Origin: Pelagibius sp.
GTDB taxonomy: Bacteria > Pseudomonadota > Alphaproteobacteria > Kiloniellales > Kiloniellaceae
Direction of reading: 5' to 3'
NCBI RefSeq assembly: GCF_028281305.1
Contig: NZ_JANQKD010000003.1
Span: 88,393-152,392, forward strand
DNA length: 64,000 nt
Numbering within the stretch: the first letter of the stretch is position 1; each line of letters begins with the position of its first letter. The translations under genes were made by a program, and so were the position numbers. The notes below the pieces were generated by a model, which saw nothing but the letters and a program-made list of their open reading frames with translations, was not told where the DNA came from and made no database searches. Below are positions 53,040-61,989 of the stretch, piece by piece.

Positions 53040-54106
53040 CGCGCCCTTGGGTCCAGAACCCTGTAAAGCACGTCAGAGAGAAGATTGATGCCGATGAAGA
53101 CGGCGCCAACCACCATGGTGGCACCCAGTACGGCGTTCATGTCGGCGTTGAGAAGCGACTGGGTCAGATAGAAGCCGAGGCCCGGCCAGGCGAACACAAT
53201 CTCTGTCAGCACAGAACCTTCGAGAAGGTTGGCGTAGCTGAGGGCGATCACGGTCACCAGCGGCACCCGGACGTTGCCCAGAGCATGCACCCAGATCACC
53301 CGCCACTCCTTCACGCCCTTCACCCGCGCCGTGGTGATGTATTCCTGGCTGAGTTGTTCCAGCATGAAGGAACGGGTCATGCGGCTGATGTAGGCGAGGC
53401 TGAAGTAGCCGAGGATGGAGGCCGGCAGGATCAGGTGGCTGGCGGCATTCCAGAAGATGTCCCATTCTCCGGCCATGGCCGCGTCGATCAGCATCACGCC
53501 GGTCACCGGATCGATGAAGCCGTCATACACGAAGTTGAGGCGCCCCGGCCCGGGCACCCAGTCCAGCGTCGCGTAGAACAGCAACAACCCCATAAGGCCG
53601 AGCCAGAAGACCGGGATCGAATAGCCGAGCAGCCCGACCACGCGGATCACCTGGTCGGGCCAGCGCCCCTGATAGACAGCGGCCAGAACGCCCATGGGCA
53701 CACCGAGCAGCACACCCAGCAGCGTTGCCACGGTGGCCAGTTCCAGGGTCGCCGGGAACACCCGTTTGATGTCCTCGAGAACCGGATTGGCGGTCAGAAC
53801 CGAATTGCCCAGATCACCCTGGAGGACGTTCCAGACGTAAATGGCAAACTGCTCGTAGAGCGGCAGGTCGAGGCCGAGTTCCTGGCGCACCCGTTCGATC
53901 ACGTGTTCCGGCGCCCGGTCGCCGACGATGGCCAGCACCGGGTCGATGGGCACCACCCGTCCGATGATGAAGGTGACGAAGAGCAACCCCAGGAACGTCA
54001 GCCCCACCGTCACGATGACGCTGAGGATCACCCGCAAAGGACGCGGCAGGGACAAGCCGCTCAGGCCCGTCCCTGCCCCGCTTTCTCGATCGACTTTTAT
54101 GGTCAC
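53036..54106 (-). CDS. ABC transporter permease (DppB-like)
   Basis: FIIGRVVPIDPVLAIVGDRAPEHVIERVRQELGLDLPLYEQFAIYVWNVLQGDLGNSVLTANPV...AYISRMTRSFMLEQLSQEYITTARVKG. Confidence 0.94.
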   Translation of the reverse strand: MTIKVDRESGAGTGLSGLSLPRPLRVILSVIVTVGLTFLGLLFVTFIIGRVVPIDPVLAIVGDRAPEHVIERVRQELGLDLPLYEQFAIYVWNVLQGDLGNSVLTANPVLEDIKRVFPATLELATVATLLGVLLGVPMGVLAAVYQGRWPDQVIRVVGLLGYSIPVFWLGLMGLLLFYATLDWVPGPGRLNFVYDGFIDPVTGVMLIDAAMAGEWDIFWNAASHLILPASILGYFSLAYISRMTRSFMLEQLSQEYITTARVKGVKEWRVIWVHALGNVRVPLVTVIALSYANLLEGSVLTEIVFAWPGLGFYLTQSLLNADMNAVLGATMVVGAVFIGINLLSDVLYRVLDPRAR

Positions 54107-54133
54107 CTATTCCGTACTCAAACCGGCCCGGGC

Positions 54134-55720
54134 CTAGTTCTTTGTGACGTCATAGTACCTGTTGTCGTCAAAGGCCGGGCCGATGATGAAGCCCTTGGTG
54201 TCGGCGCGCACGCCCGCTACCTCGGCCTGCTGGAACATGATGACGAAGGGCGAAGTCGCCTGATGTGCCTTCTGGATATCCAGGTACATCTCGGCCCGCT
54301 TCGCAGGATCCCGCTCCAGGATCGCCGCATTGGCCACCTGGGTCATATCGGGAATGTCCCAGGAGTTCCGCCACGCCAGAGGCTTGGACTTGGCGTCGTC
54401 GGAATTGTCCGGGTTGCGCGCGAAGGTATCGGCGTTGGTGTGCGGATCCTGATAGTCCGGCCCCCAACGGCCGATGTAGATGTCGTGGTTGCGCGCCCGG
54501 TACTTGGTCAGGGTCTGCTTGCCGTCGCCCGGGATGATCTCGAGGTCGACCCCGCCCTGGGCGAAGGTGGCCTGGATGGACTGGGCCATATCCATGATCG
54601 GCGAGGTGTTGCGGGTGTCCATGGTCACCTTGAAACCGTCCGGATAACCGGCCTCGGCCAGCAACTGCTTGGCCTTGGATACATCCAGCGTGAAGGGCGT
54701 GTCCTCGAGCGCACCGAGGAAGCCACGCGGCAGAAAGGCCTGATGCACAGACATCAGGTCGCGGACGATTGTGCCTTCCATCCCCTTGTAGTCGACCAGG
54801 TACTTCAAGGCCTGGCGTACTTTGGGATTGGAGAGCGCCTCGTGCTTCTGGCTGAGGCCCAGATAGTAGATGGCACCCTTGACGCCCACCTGCACATAGA
54901 GATCGCCGTTGCTACGCACGCTGTCGAGCTGGTCCGGTCCCAGGTTTCGGGCAATGTCGATGTCGCCCTTCTCCAGCAGCAGTTGCTGGGCCGACGGCTC
55001 GACAATGTGACGGATGATCACCCGCTTCATGGCCGGAGCACCGCCCCAGTAGTCATCGTTGCGGTCGAGCAGCAGGGACTCGTTCGGCCTCCACTGGCGC
55101 AGCTTGAAGGGCCCGACGCCGGCATAGTTGGTGCGCAGCCACTCGTGGCCGAGATCGCCGTCCTTCTCGTTCGCCATCACCGTCTTCTTGTCGACAATGG
55201 AGCTGATGGTGGCGGTCAGGCAGTAAAGCAGAAAGGTCGGCGCGTAGGCCTGGTCGGTCTCGATGACCAAGGTCATCTCGTCGGTCGCGCGGATCTTGTC
55301 CGCCACATTGTCCGGCGTGAAGCCGAACTGGGTGAGGATGAAGGCCGGCGACTTGTCGAGGATGATGGCCCGCTGCAGCGAGAAGGCCGCGTCCTCAGCG
55401 GTCATCGGATTGCCGGAGGCGAACGTCACGCCCTCGCGCATCTTGAAGGTATAGGTCTTGCCGTCGTCCGAAATCGTCCAGGACTCGGCGGCGACGCCGA
55501 AGACGTTCGACACGTCCTTGGGGTCGTAGCCGATGAGCCGGTCATAGGTGTTGCCGGCATATTCAGCGCCGGAGAACTCGAAGATCTCGGCCGGATCCAG
55601 CGTGATGATGTCGTCAATCTGGAACGCCATGACAAGTGTGTCACGGGGCGTCTCCGCAACGGTCGGTGCCGCCGTCACGGCCATCGTGGCCGCCACGACA
55701 CAGGCGAATAGCTTCCTCAC
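54134..55720 (-). CDS. ABC transporter substrate-binding protein (peptide/SBP family 5)
   Basis: GTG start with signal peptide VRKLFACVVAATMAVTAAPTVAE; DTLVMAFQIDDIITLDPAEIFEFSGAEYAGNTYDRLIGYDPKDVSNVFGVAAESWTISDDGKTYTFKMREGVTFASG. Confidence 0.93.
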   Translation of the reverse strand: MRKLFACVVAATMAVTAAPTVAETPRDTLVMAFQIDDIITLDPAEIFEFSGAEYAGNTYDRLIGYDPKDVSNVFGVAAESWTISDDGKTYTFKMREGVTFASGNPMTAEDAAFSLQRAIILDKSPAFILTQFGFTPDNVADKIRATDEMTLVIETDQAYAPTFLLYCLTATISSIVDKKTVMANEKDGDLGHEWLRTNYAGVGPFKLRQWRPNESLLLDRNDDYWGGAPAMKRVIIRHIVEPSAQQLLLEKGDIDIARNLGPDQLDSVRSNGDLYVQVGVKGAIYYLGLSQKHEALSNPKVRQALKYLVDYKGMEGTIVRDLMSVHQAFLPRGFLGALEDTPFTLDVSKAKQLLAEAGYPDGFKVTMDTRNTSPIMDMAQSIQATFAQGGVDLEIIPGDGKQTLTKYRARNHDIYIGRWGPDYQDPHTNADTFARNPDNSDDAKSKPLAWRNSWDIPDMTQVANAAILERDPAKRAEMYLDIQKAHQATSPFVIMFQQAEVAGVRADTKGFIIGPAFDDNRYYDVTKN

Positions 55721-55896
55721 GATACGTCTCCCTAAATGATGCCCGCGCGGGCAACGGTGCTGCTTAGGGGCCCCCTTGAGCTCTCTCCAGCAGCGCCCGA
55801 TAATATTAACCACTGATTTACTGTGGTCCAGCGCTCATCTGGAAACGGAAAAGGTTTGCGATCTCAAGACGATGCGGTCTGCAAACAGCTTCAATC

Positions 55897-58800
55897 CTAA
55901 GCTGCAAGCTTGGCCAGTTCGTCGAGCATCAGGCGGACGCCCTTGACCCGTGCCGCCTCGCTGTCCCAGGCCCGGCGGTAGACCAGGGTGTGATCGGGAC
56001 GCAGCTTGACCTCACCGGCCTGCTTCTGGATGAAGGCGATCAAGCCCGCCGGGTTGCTGAAGTTGTCGTTGTGAAAGGCGACCGTCGCACCCTTCGGCCC
56101 GGCATCCAGCCGCGCCACCCCGGCCTCCCGGCACAGCCGCTTGATGGTCATGATCTGCAGCAGGTTCTCGACCTCCGCCGGCAGCGGACCGAAGCGGTCC
56201 ACCAGTTCGGCGGCGAAGGCATCCACCTCGGCGCGGTCGACCAGGGTCGACAGCCGCCGGTAGAGCCCCAGCCTCAGGTTCAGGTCGGTAACGTAGCTCT
56301 CCGGGATCAGCACCGGCATGCCGATGTTGATCTGCGGCGTGAAGCTCTCAGCGGCTTCGGCCTCCGCTGCCTTGCCGCCGGCCCGCGCCGTTGCCACCGC
56401 TTCCTCCAGCATCTGCTGGTAGAGCTCGACCCCGACCTCGCGGATATGCCCGGACTGCTCCTCGCCCAGCAGGTTGCCGGCGCCGCGGATGTCCAGGTCG
56501 TGGCTGGCCAACTGAAACCCGGCGCCCAGGCTGTCCAGGGTCTGCATGACGTTCAAACGTTTTTCCGCTGCGGCACTGAGAATGCGCCCCGGCGGCAGCG
56601 TCAGATAGGCATAGGCGCGCACCTTGGAGCGGCCGATCCGCCCGCGCAGTTGATAGAGCTGGGCGAGACCGAACATGTCGGCACGATGGATTACCATGGT
56701 GTTGGCGGTGGGGATGTCGAGGCCGGACTCGACAATGTTCGTAGACAACAGGATGTCGTACTTGCGGTCGTAGAAGTCGGTCATCACCGCTTCCAGCTGG
56801 GTCGGCGGCATCTGGCCGTGGGCGACCGCCACCTTCACCTCCGGAACCAGCTTCTCCAGCCGTTCGTAGAGTTCGGTCAGGTCCTTGACCCGCGGGCAGA
56901 CATAGAAGCTCTGGCCGCCGCGGTAGTGCTCGCGCAGAATCGCCTCGCGAATGATGACCGGGTCGTAGGGCAGCACGAAGGTGCGCACCGCCAGCCGGTC
57001 TACCGGTGGCGTGGCGATCAGGCTCATTTCCTTCACGCCGGACATGGCCATCTGCATGGTGCGGGGGATCGGCGTCGCCGTCAGCGTCAGAACGTGGACG
57101 TCTTCGCGCAGGGACTTCAACCGCTCCTTCTGCTTCACGCCGAAGTGCTGTTCCTCGTCGACGATCAGCAGGCCCAGGTCCTTGAAGGCGATGGACTTGG
57201 CCAGGACGGCGTGGGTCCCGACCACGATCTCCACCCGACCCTTGGCCAGGTCCGCCTTGGTCTCGTTCGCGTCCTTGGCGGCGACGAGGCGGGAGAGCTG
57301 GCGGATCTGCACCGGCAGTCCGGCGAAGCGCTCCTTGAAGGTGCGGTAGTGCTGGCGGCACAGCAGAGTGGTCGGCACCACCACCGCCACCTGCTTACCC
57401 GCCATGACGGCGAGGAAGGCGGCGCGCAGCGCCACCTCGGTCTTGCCGAAGCCGACGTCGCCGCAGACCAGCCGGTCCATGGGGCGGCCCGCCGCCATGT
57501 CGGCCAGCGTCTCCTCGATGGCGCGCAACTGGTCTTCCGTCTCCGGGAAGGGAAAGCGCGCGCAAAACTCGTCGTAGAGCCCTTCTGGCCTTTCCATGGC
57601 CTCGGCCCCCTTGAGAGCGCGGGCGGCGGCCAGCTTGATCAGCGCATCGGCCATGGCGGCGATGCGTTCCTTCACCCGCGCCTTGCGGGCCTGCCAGTTC
57701 ACCCCGCCCAGCCGGTCGAGTTCGACAGCGTCGTTCTCGGAGCCGAAGCGCGACAGCACCTCGATGTTCTCCACCGGCACGAAGAGCTTGTCGCCGCCGT
57801 GGTAGATCACCTTCAGGCAGTCGTGCGGCGCCCCGCCGACATCAAGGGTCTCCAGACCCTCGTAGCGGCCGATGCCGTGATCGACGTGGACAACGAGATC
57901 CTTTTCGTAGAGATCGGAGATCTCGGTGAGGAAGTTTTCCGCCCGCCGCTTGCGTCCGGCAGCCCGCGCGATGCGCTCGCCGAGGATGTCCTGCTCGGTC
58001 AGGAACAGAACGTCGTCGAGGCGGAACCCCCGTTCGATCCCCAGGACGGCAAGGCCGACGCTGGTACCGGACAAGGCACCGACGGCGGACCAGCCCTCAA
58101 CGCTTTCGGTTGCGAGCTCGGCGTGTTCCTTGACCAAGGCCGCCAGGCGATCGAGGGCACCGGCCGTAAAGGCGGTCAGAACGACTTTGCGCCCGGCCGC
58201 CTGCTGGCGCCGGATCTGCTGACCAACCGCGTCGTAGAGATTGCCCTGGCCGGCCGCGCGTTCCTCCGCGAAGTCAAGGCCTGGCCCAGCCCCAACATCG
58301 CGCACGGCCTCGCCTTCGGGGGTCGCAAAAGGCGTAAACTGACCGCCGGGCCGCGCCGCCAGCGCCGCGTCCCACTCCATGTCCTCGAGAAACAGCGATG
58401 GCGGCTCGACGGGCTTGTAGACCCAGCCGCCGGTCTCGCCCCCGCCCTCCAGGCTCTTGCGGGCGTTGTAGAAGTCCAGAATGGTTTCGCGCCGCACCGC
58501 CCGCGCTTCGTTTGCCTGGTGATCCAGGGTGACCCCCGCCCCCGGCAGATAGTCGAGCAGGGTGACCAGGCGCCCATGAAACAGCGGCAGCCAATGCTCC
58601 ATGCCCGGATGGGCCCGGGCCGCGCTCACGGCTTCATAGAGCGGATCGTCGCGCACCGCCCCGAAGCTGGAGCGGTAATCGGTGCGGAAGCGTTCGATCG
58701 CGGGCGGGTCGAGAATGACCTCGCTCACGGGCTTCAAAGTGACGCTCTCGATTTCCTCGGTCGTGCGCTGGGTCAGCGGGTCAAAGAGCCGCAGGGTCTC

Positions 58801-59388
58801 CAACTCGTCACCGAAGAAGTCCAGGCGCAGCGGCTGCGCCTGCCCCGGCGCGAAAACATCGATGATGCCGCCGCGCACGGCAAACTCGCCCGGCTCACCC
58901 ACGGTTTCGACCCGGTAGTAGCCGTTTTCGGCGAAGAAGGCATGCAGCCGGTCCGCCGGAACGCTGGACCCCGCCGCCAGTGTCAGGACTCGTCCCGCGA
59001 AGGCCTCGGGCGGCGGCACCCGCTGCATCAGGGCGTTGACCGTGGTGATCACCACCTGCCGTGCCCCCGCGGCGGGCTGCAACAGCCGCGTCAGCACGTC
59101 CAGGCGCCGGGCGATGATGTCGCGGTGGGGGCTTACCCGGTCATAGGGCAGACAGTCCCAGGCCGGGAAGACCATGGTTTCGACGCCGGGCGCGAAGAAG
59201 CGCAGCGAGTCCGCCATGCGCGCGGCCTGGGCATCGTCCAGCGCAACGTGGAGCCAGCGCTCACGCGCCGCCTCCGCCAGCAGAGTGGCCAGATGGAGCG
59301 CGTCCGCGCCGGGCGGGGCGGATGCAATTGTGTGCCGCGCCGAGGCAGACGCATCGGGCGTCGCAAGGGCGGAAGCGGGATCGCTCAT
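55897..59388 (-). CDS. mfd: Transcription-repair coupling factor Mfd
   Basis: 1163 aa; DLVVHDHGIGRYEGLETLDVGG-type RID, RLVCGDVGFGKTEVALRAAFLAVMAGKQVAVVVPTTLLCRQHY, LIVDEEQHFGVKQKERLK, GRIGRSKVRAYAYL. Confidence 0.98.
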   Translation of the reverse strand: MSDPASALATPDASASARHTIASAPPGADALHLATLLAEAARERWLHVALDDAQAARMADSLRFFAPGVETMVFPAWDCLPYDRVSPHRDIIARRLDVLTRLLQPAAGARQVVITTVNALMQRVPPPEAFAGRVLTLAAGSSVPADRLHAFFAENGYYRVETVGEPGEFAVRGGIIDVFAPGQAQPLRLDFFGDELETLRLFDPLTQRTTEEIESVTLKPVSEVILDPPAIERFRTDYRSSFGAVRDDPLYEAVSAARAHPGMEHWLPLFHGRLVTLLDYLPGAGVTLDHQANEARAVRRETILDFYNARKSLEGGGETGGWVYKPVEPPSLFLEDMEWDAALAARPGGQFTPFATPEGEAVRDVGAGPGLDFAEERAAGQGNLYDAVGQQIRRQQAAGRKVVLTAFTAGALDRLAALVKEHAELATESVEGWSAVGALSGTSVGLAVLGIERGFRLDDVLFLTEQDILGERIARAAGRKRRAENFLTEISDLYEKDLVVHVDHGIGRYEGLETLDVGGAPHDCLKVIYHGGDKLFVPVENIEVLSRFGSENDAVELDRLGGVNWQARKARVKERIAAMADALIKLAAARALKGAEAMERPEGLYDEFCARFPFPETEDQLRAIEETLADMAAGRPMDRLVCGDVGFGKTEVALRAAFLAVMAGKQVAVVVPTTLLCRQHYRTFKERFAGLPVQIRQLSRLVAAKDANETKADLAKGRVEIVVGTHAVLAKSIAFKDLGLLIVDEEQHFGVKQKERLKSLREDVHVLTLTATPIPRTMQMAMSGVKEMSLIATPPVDRLAVRTFVLPYDPVIIREAILREHYRGGQSFYVCPRVKDLTELYERLEKLVPEVKVAVAHGQMPPTQLEAVMTDFYDRKYDILLSTNIVESGLDIPTANTMVIHRADMFGLAQLYQLRGRIGRSKVRAYAYLTLPPGRILSAAAEKRLNVMQTLDSLGAGFQLASHDLDIRGAGNLLGEEQSGHIREVGVELYQQMLEEAVATARAGGKAAEAEAAESFTPQINIGMPVLIPESYVTDLNLRLGLYRRLSTLVDRAEVDAFAAELVDRFGPLPAEVENLLQIMTIKRLCREAGVARLDAGPKGATVAFHNDNFSNPAGLIAFIQKQAGEVKLRPDHTLVYRRAWDSEAARVKGVRLMLDELAKLAA

Positions 59389-59409
59389 CGGGAGCCTGTC
59401 GTTTCGGTT

Positions 59410-59457
59410 TTCTGCTCGGGCTTCTGCTCGGGCTTCTGCTCGGTGTTTTGCCCGGGC
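59410..59457. repeat. 4 x 12-bp tandem repeat (ttctgctcgggc)
   Basis: ttctgctcgggc / ttctgctcgggc / ttctgctcggtg / ttttgcccgggc, between the sdhE stop and mfd start. Confidence 0.9.
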
Positions 59458-59489
59458 CTTTGCGCTGTCGCCTGCCGCGCGGCACCGGG

Positions 59490-59777
59490 CTAACGCGTGG
59501 GGGGCTTGTACTCGAAGTCCAGAAGCAGCCGCAAGACGTCGTGATCGAATTCTGCGGGCGGCTGGCTACGACCGAGAATCCAGTCATAGACGACGGGTTC
59601 GGGCACGTCCAGCAAGGCCTCGAAACGGCCCAGTTGGGCGGCATCGAAGCTGTTGAGATGGGCATCGGCGAAGCTGCCGATCAGCAGGTCCATCTCCTGA
59701 GTGCCGCGATGCCAGCTGCGGAACCGCAGCCGCTTGCGGCGGTTTTCAAGGGTTTCGGTCATGGTGCTTTCTGTCAT
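59490..59777 (-). CDS. sdhE: FAD assembly factor SdhE
   Basis: TLENRRKRLRFRSWHRGTQEMDLLIGSFADAHLNSFDAAQLGRFEALLDVPEPVVYDWILGRSQPP: RGxxE motif of the family. Confidence 0.95.
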   Translation of the reverse strand: MTESTMTETLENRRKRLRFRSWHRGTQEMDLLIGSFADAHLNSFDAAQLGRFEALLDVPEPVVYDWILGRSQPPAEFDHDVLRLLLDFEYKPPTR

Positions 59778-59841
59778 GGCGTGGCCCGGGAATTGGCATA
59801 GGATATAGAGCGATCCCGCCGCTTTGTCAGGCTTCCCCTGT

Positions 59842-59877
59842 TCAAACCGCTCCCGTCACTCAGACCGCTTCCATCAC
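59842..59877. repeat. 2 x 18-bp imperfect tandem repeat just before recG
   Basis: tcaaaccgctcccgtcac / tcagaccgcttccatcac (3 mismatches), in the sdhE-recG divergent region. Confidence 0.85.
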
Positions 59878-59880
59878 CCC

Positions 59881-61965
59881 GTGCGCCCCGAGATCCTCTT
59901 TCCCCTTTTCGCCCCCGCCACAAGCCTGTCGGGCGTCGGCCCGCGCTTCGCCGCGCTTTTCGAAGGCCTGGTGGGAGGGCCGGCGGTGATCGACCTCTGC
60001 TGGCACCTGCCCAGCGGCATCATCGACCGGCGCTACGGCCCGCCCCTGGCGGAGGTCCAGCCCGGGCGCATCGCCACCCTGACAGTCCAGGTCGGCGAGC
60101 ACCGCGCACCGCCCAACCGCCGCCAGCCCTACCGCGTGTTCTGCCACGACGATAGCGGCGAACTGGAGCTGGTCTTCTTCCACGCGCACCGCGACTACCT
60201 GACAAAGGTCCTGCCGACCGGTCAGACCCGGCTGGTCAGCGGCAAGGTGGAAGTCTTCAACGACCGCCTGCAGATGACCCATCCGGACCACATCGCCGAA
60301 CCGGCCGAGGCCGAGCGCGTAAAGGCCGTGGAGCCGGTCTATCCCCTGACCGCCGGCCTCAGCCTCAAGGTTGTCAGCAAGGCGGTCCATGCGGCCCTTG
60401 AGCGCCTGCCGACCCTGCCGGACTGGCTCGACCCGGCACAGCGTCAGCGGGAAGCCTGGCCCGCCTGGGACGGCGCGCTGCGCCAGGCCCACGCCCCCCG
60501 GGACGAGGCCGACCTCTCCCCGCTCAGCCTCCCGCGGCGCCGTCTGGCCTACGACGAACTCCTGGCCAACCAACTGGCCATCGCGCTGGTGCGCGACCGC
60601 CAGCAGCGGCAGAAGGGCCGATCGCTAAAGGGCAGCGGACACCTGCAGCAGCGCGTCCTGGACAGCCTGCCCTTTGCTCTGACCGGCTCCCAGCGCAATG
60701 CGGTGGCCGAGATCACAGCCGATATGGCCGCACCCCACCGCATGCTTCGGCTGCTGCAGGGCGACGTCGGCAGCGGCAAGACGGTGGTCGCCCTGCTGGC
60801 CATGCTGGCGGCCGTGGAAAGCGGCAGCCAGGCAGCGCTGATGGCGCCGACGGAGATCCTCGCCCGCCAGCACCATCAGACCATTGCACCGCTGGCCGAG
60901 TCGGCGGGGGTGAAGCTGACGATCCTCACCGGCCGCGACAAGGGCAAAGCCCGCCAAGCGCTGCTCGCCGGCCTCGCCGAGGGCACCACCGACATCGTTG
61001 TCGGAACCCATGCGCTGTTTCAGGACGACGTAGCCTTCCGCGATCTCGCCATGGCGGTGATCGACGAGCAGCACCGTTTCGGCGTCCATCAGCGCCTCAC
61101 CCTGACCGGCAAGGGCCAGGCCGTGGACGTGCTGGTGATGACCGCGACGCCGATCCCGCGCACGCTAATGCTGACCGCCTACGGCGACATGGACTCCTCC
61201 CGCCTGACGGAGCGGCCGCCGGGCCGGCAGCCGATCGAGACGGTGGCGCTTTCCCTCGACCGCCTGCCGCAGGTGATTGCCGCAGTCGAACGGGCACTCG
61301 CCAAGGGTGCCCAGGTCTACTGGATCTGTCCGCTGGTGGAGGAGTCCGAGCACAGCGATCTGGCGGCGGCCGAGGCGCGCTACGGCGCCCTCGCGGAGCA
61401 CTTCGGCGCGCAGGTCGGCCTGGTCCACGGTCGCATGAAGGCCGCGGAGAAGGACGCCGTCATGGAGCGCTTCGCTGCCGGCGATCTCGGCGTCCTGGTC
61501 GCGACCACGGTGGTCGAGGTCGGCGTCGACGTGCCCAAGGCCACGGTCATGGTGATCGAGCATGCCGAGCGCTTCGGCCTCGCCCAGCTGCACCAACTGC
61601 GCGGGCGGGTCGGGCGCGGCGCAGGCAAGTCGACCTGCCTGCTGCTGTGGCAGGGCCCACTGGGCGAAACGGCCCGGGCACGCCTGAAGATCCTGCGGGA
61701 AACCGACGACGGTTTCCGTATTGCCGAGGAAGACCTGCGGCTGCGCGGCGCAGGCGAACTGCTGGGAACGCGGCAGAGCGGCCTGCCCGCATTCCGGCTC
61801 GCCGACCTGGCGCTGCATGGCGATCTCCTGGCAACGGCCCGCGACGATGCCCGCCTGATTCTGGACAAAGATCCGGAGCTCTCCGGCGAACGCGGGCAGG
61901 CCCTGCGCATCCTGCTCTATCTCTTCGAGCGGGACGCGGCGGTCCGGTACCTGCGGTCAGGCTAA
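59881..61965 (+). CDS. recG: ATP-dependent DNA helicase RecG
   Basis: RLLQGDVGSGKTVVALLAMLAAVESGSQAALMAPTEILARQHHQTI, VIDEQHRFGVHQRL, GRVGRGAGKSTCLLLW; GTG start VRPEILFPLFAPATSLSGVGPR. Confidence 0.97.
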   Translation: MRPEILFPLFAPATSLSGVGPRFAALFEGLVGGPAVIDLCWHLPSGIIDRRYGPPLAEVQPGRIATLTVQVGEHRAPPNRRQPYRVFCHDDSGELELVFFHAHRDYLTKVLPTGQTRLVSGKVEVFNDRLQMTHPDHIAEPAEAERVKAVEPVYPLTAGLSLKVVSKAVHAALERLPTLPDWLDPAQRQREAWPAWDGALRQAHAPRDEADLSPLSLPRRRLAYDELLANQLAIALVRDRQQRQKGRSLKGSGHLQQRVLDSLPFALTGSQRNAVAEITADMAAPHRMLRLLQGDVGSGKTVVALLAMLAAVESGSQAALMAPTEILARQHHQTIAPLAESAGVKLTILTGRDKGKARQALLAGLAEGTTDIVVGTHALFQDDVAFRDLAMAVIDEQHRFGVHQRLTLTGKGQAVDVLVMTATPIPRTLMLTAYGDMDSSRLTERPPGRQPIETVALSLDRLPQVIAAVERALAKGAQVYWICPLVEESEHSDLAAAEARYGALAEHFGAQVGLVHGRMKAAEKDAVMERFAAGDLGVLVATTVVEVGVDVPKATVMVIEHAERFGLAQLHQLRGRVGRGAGKSTCLLLWQGPLGETARARLKILRETDDGFRIAEEDLRLRGAGELLGTRQSGLPAFRLADLALHGDLLATARDDARLILDKDPELSGERGQALRILLYLFERDAAVRYLRSG

Positions 61966-61989
61966 AGACTGGCGGTTCAGCCGCAAGGT

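Noticed and set aside
51262-53124. 620-aa minus-strand ORF suggesting a permease-ATPase fusion
   Set aside because: The upstream half is out-of-frame translation of the DppC-like gene (Arg/Pro/His-rich); the real start is the ATG at 52107 overlapping the permease stop.
53285-55711. 808-aa plus-strand ORF
   Set aside because: Antisense shadow of the DppB-like permease and SBP genes; His/Arg/Gly-rich with no family signature.
55990-59493. 1167-aa plus-strand ORF antisense to mfd
   Set aside because: Mirror ORF of high-GC coding DNA; low-complexity composition, no recognisable domain, and mfd on the minus strand is unambiguous.
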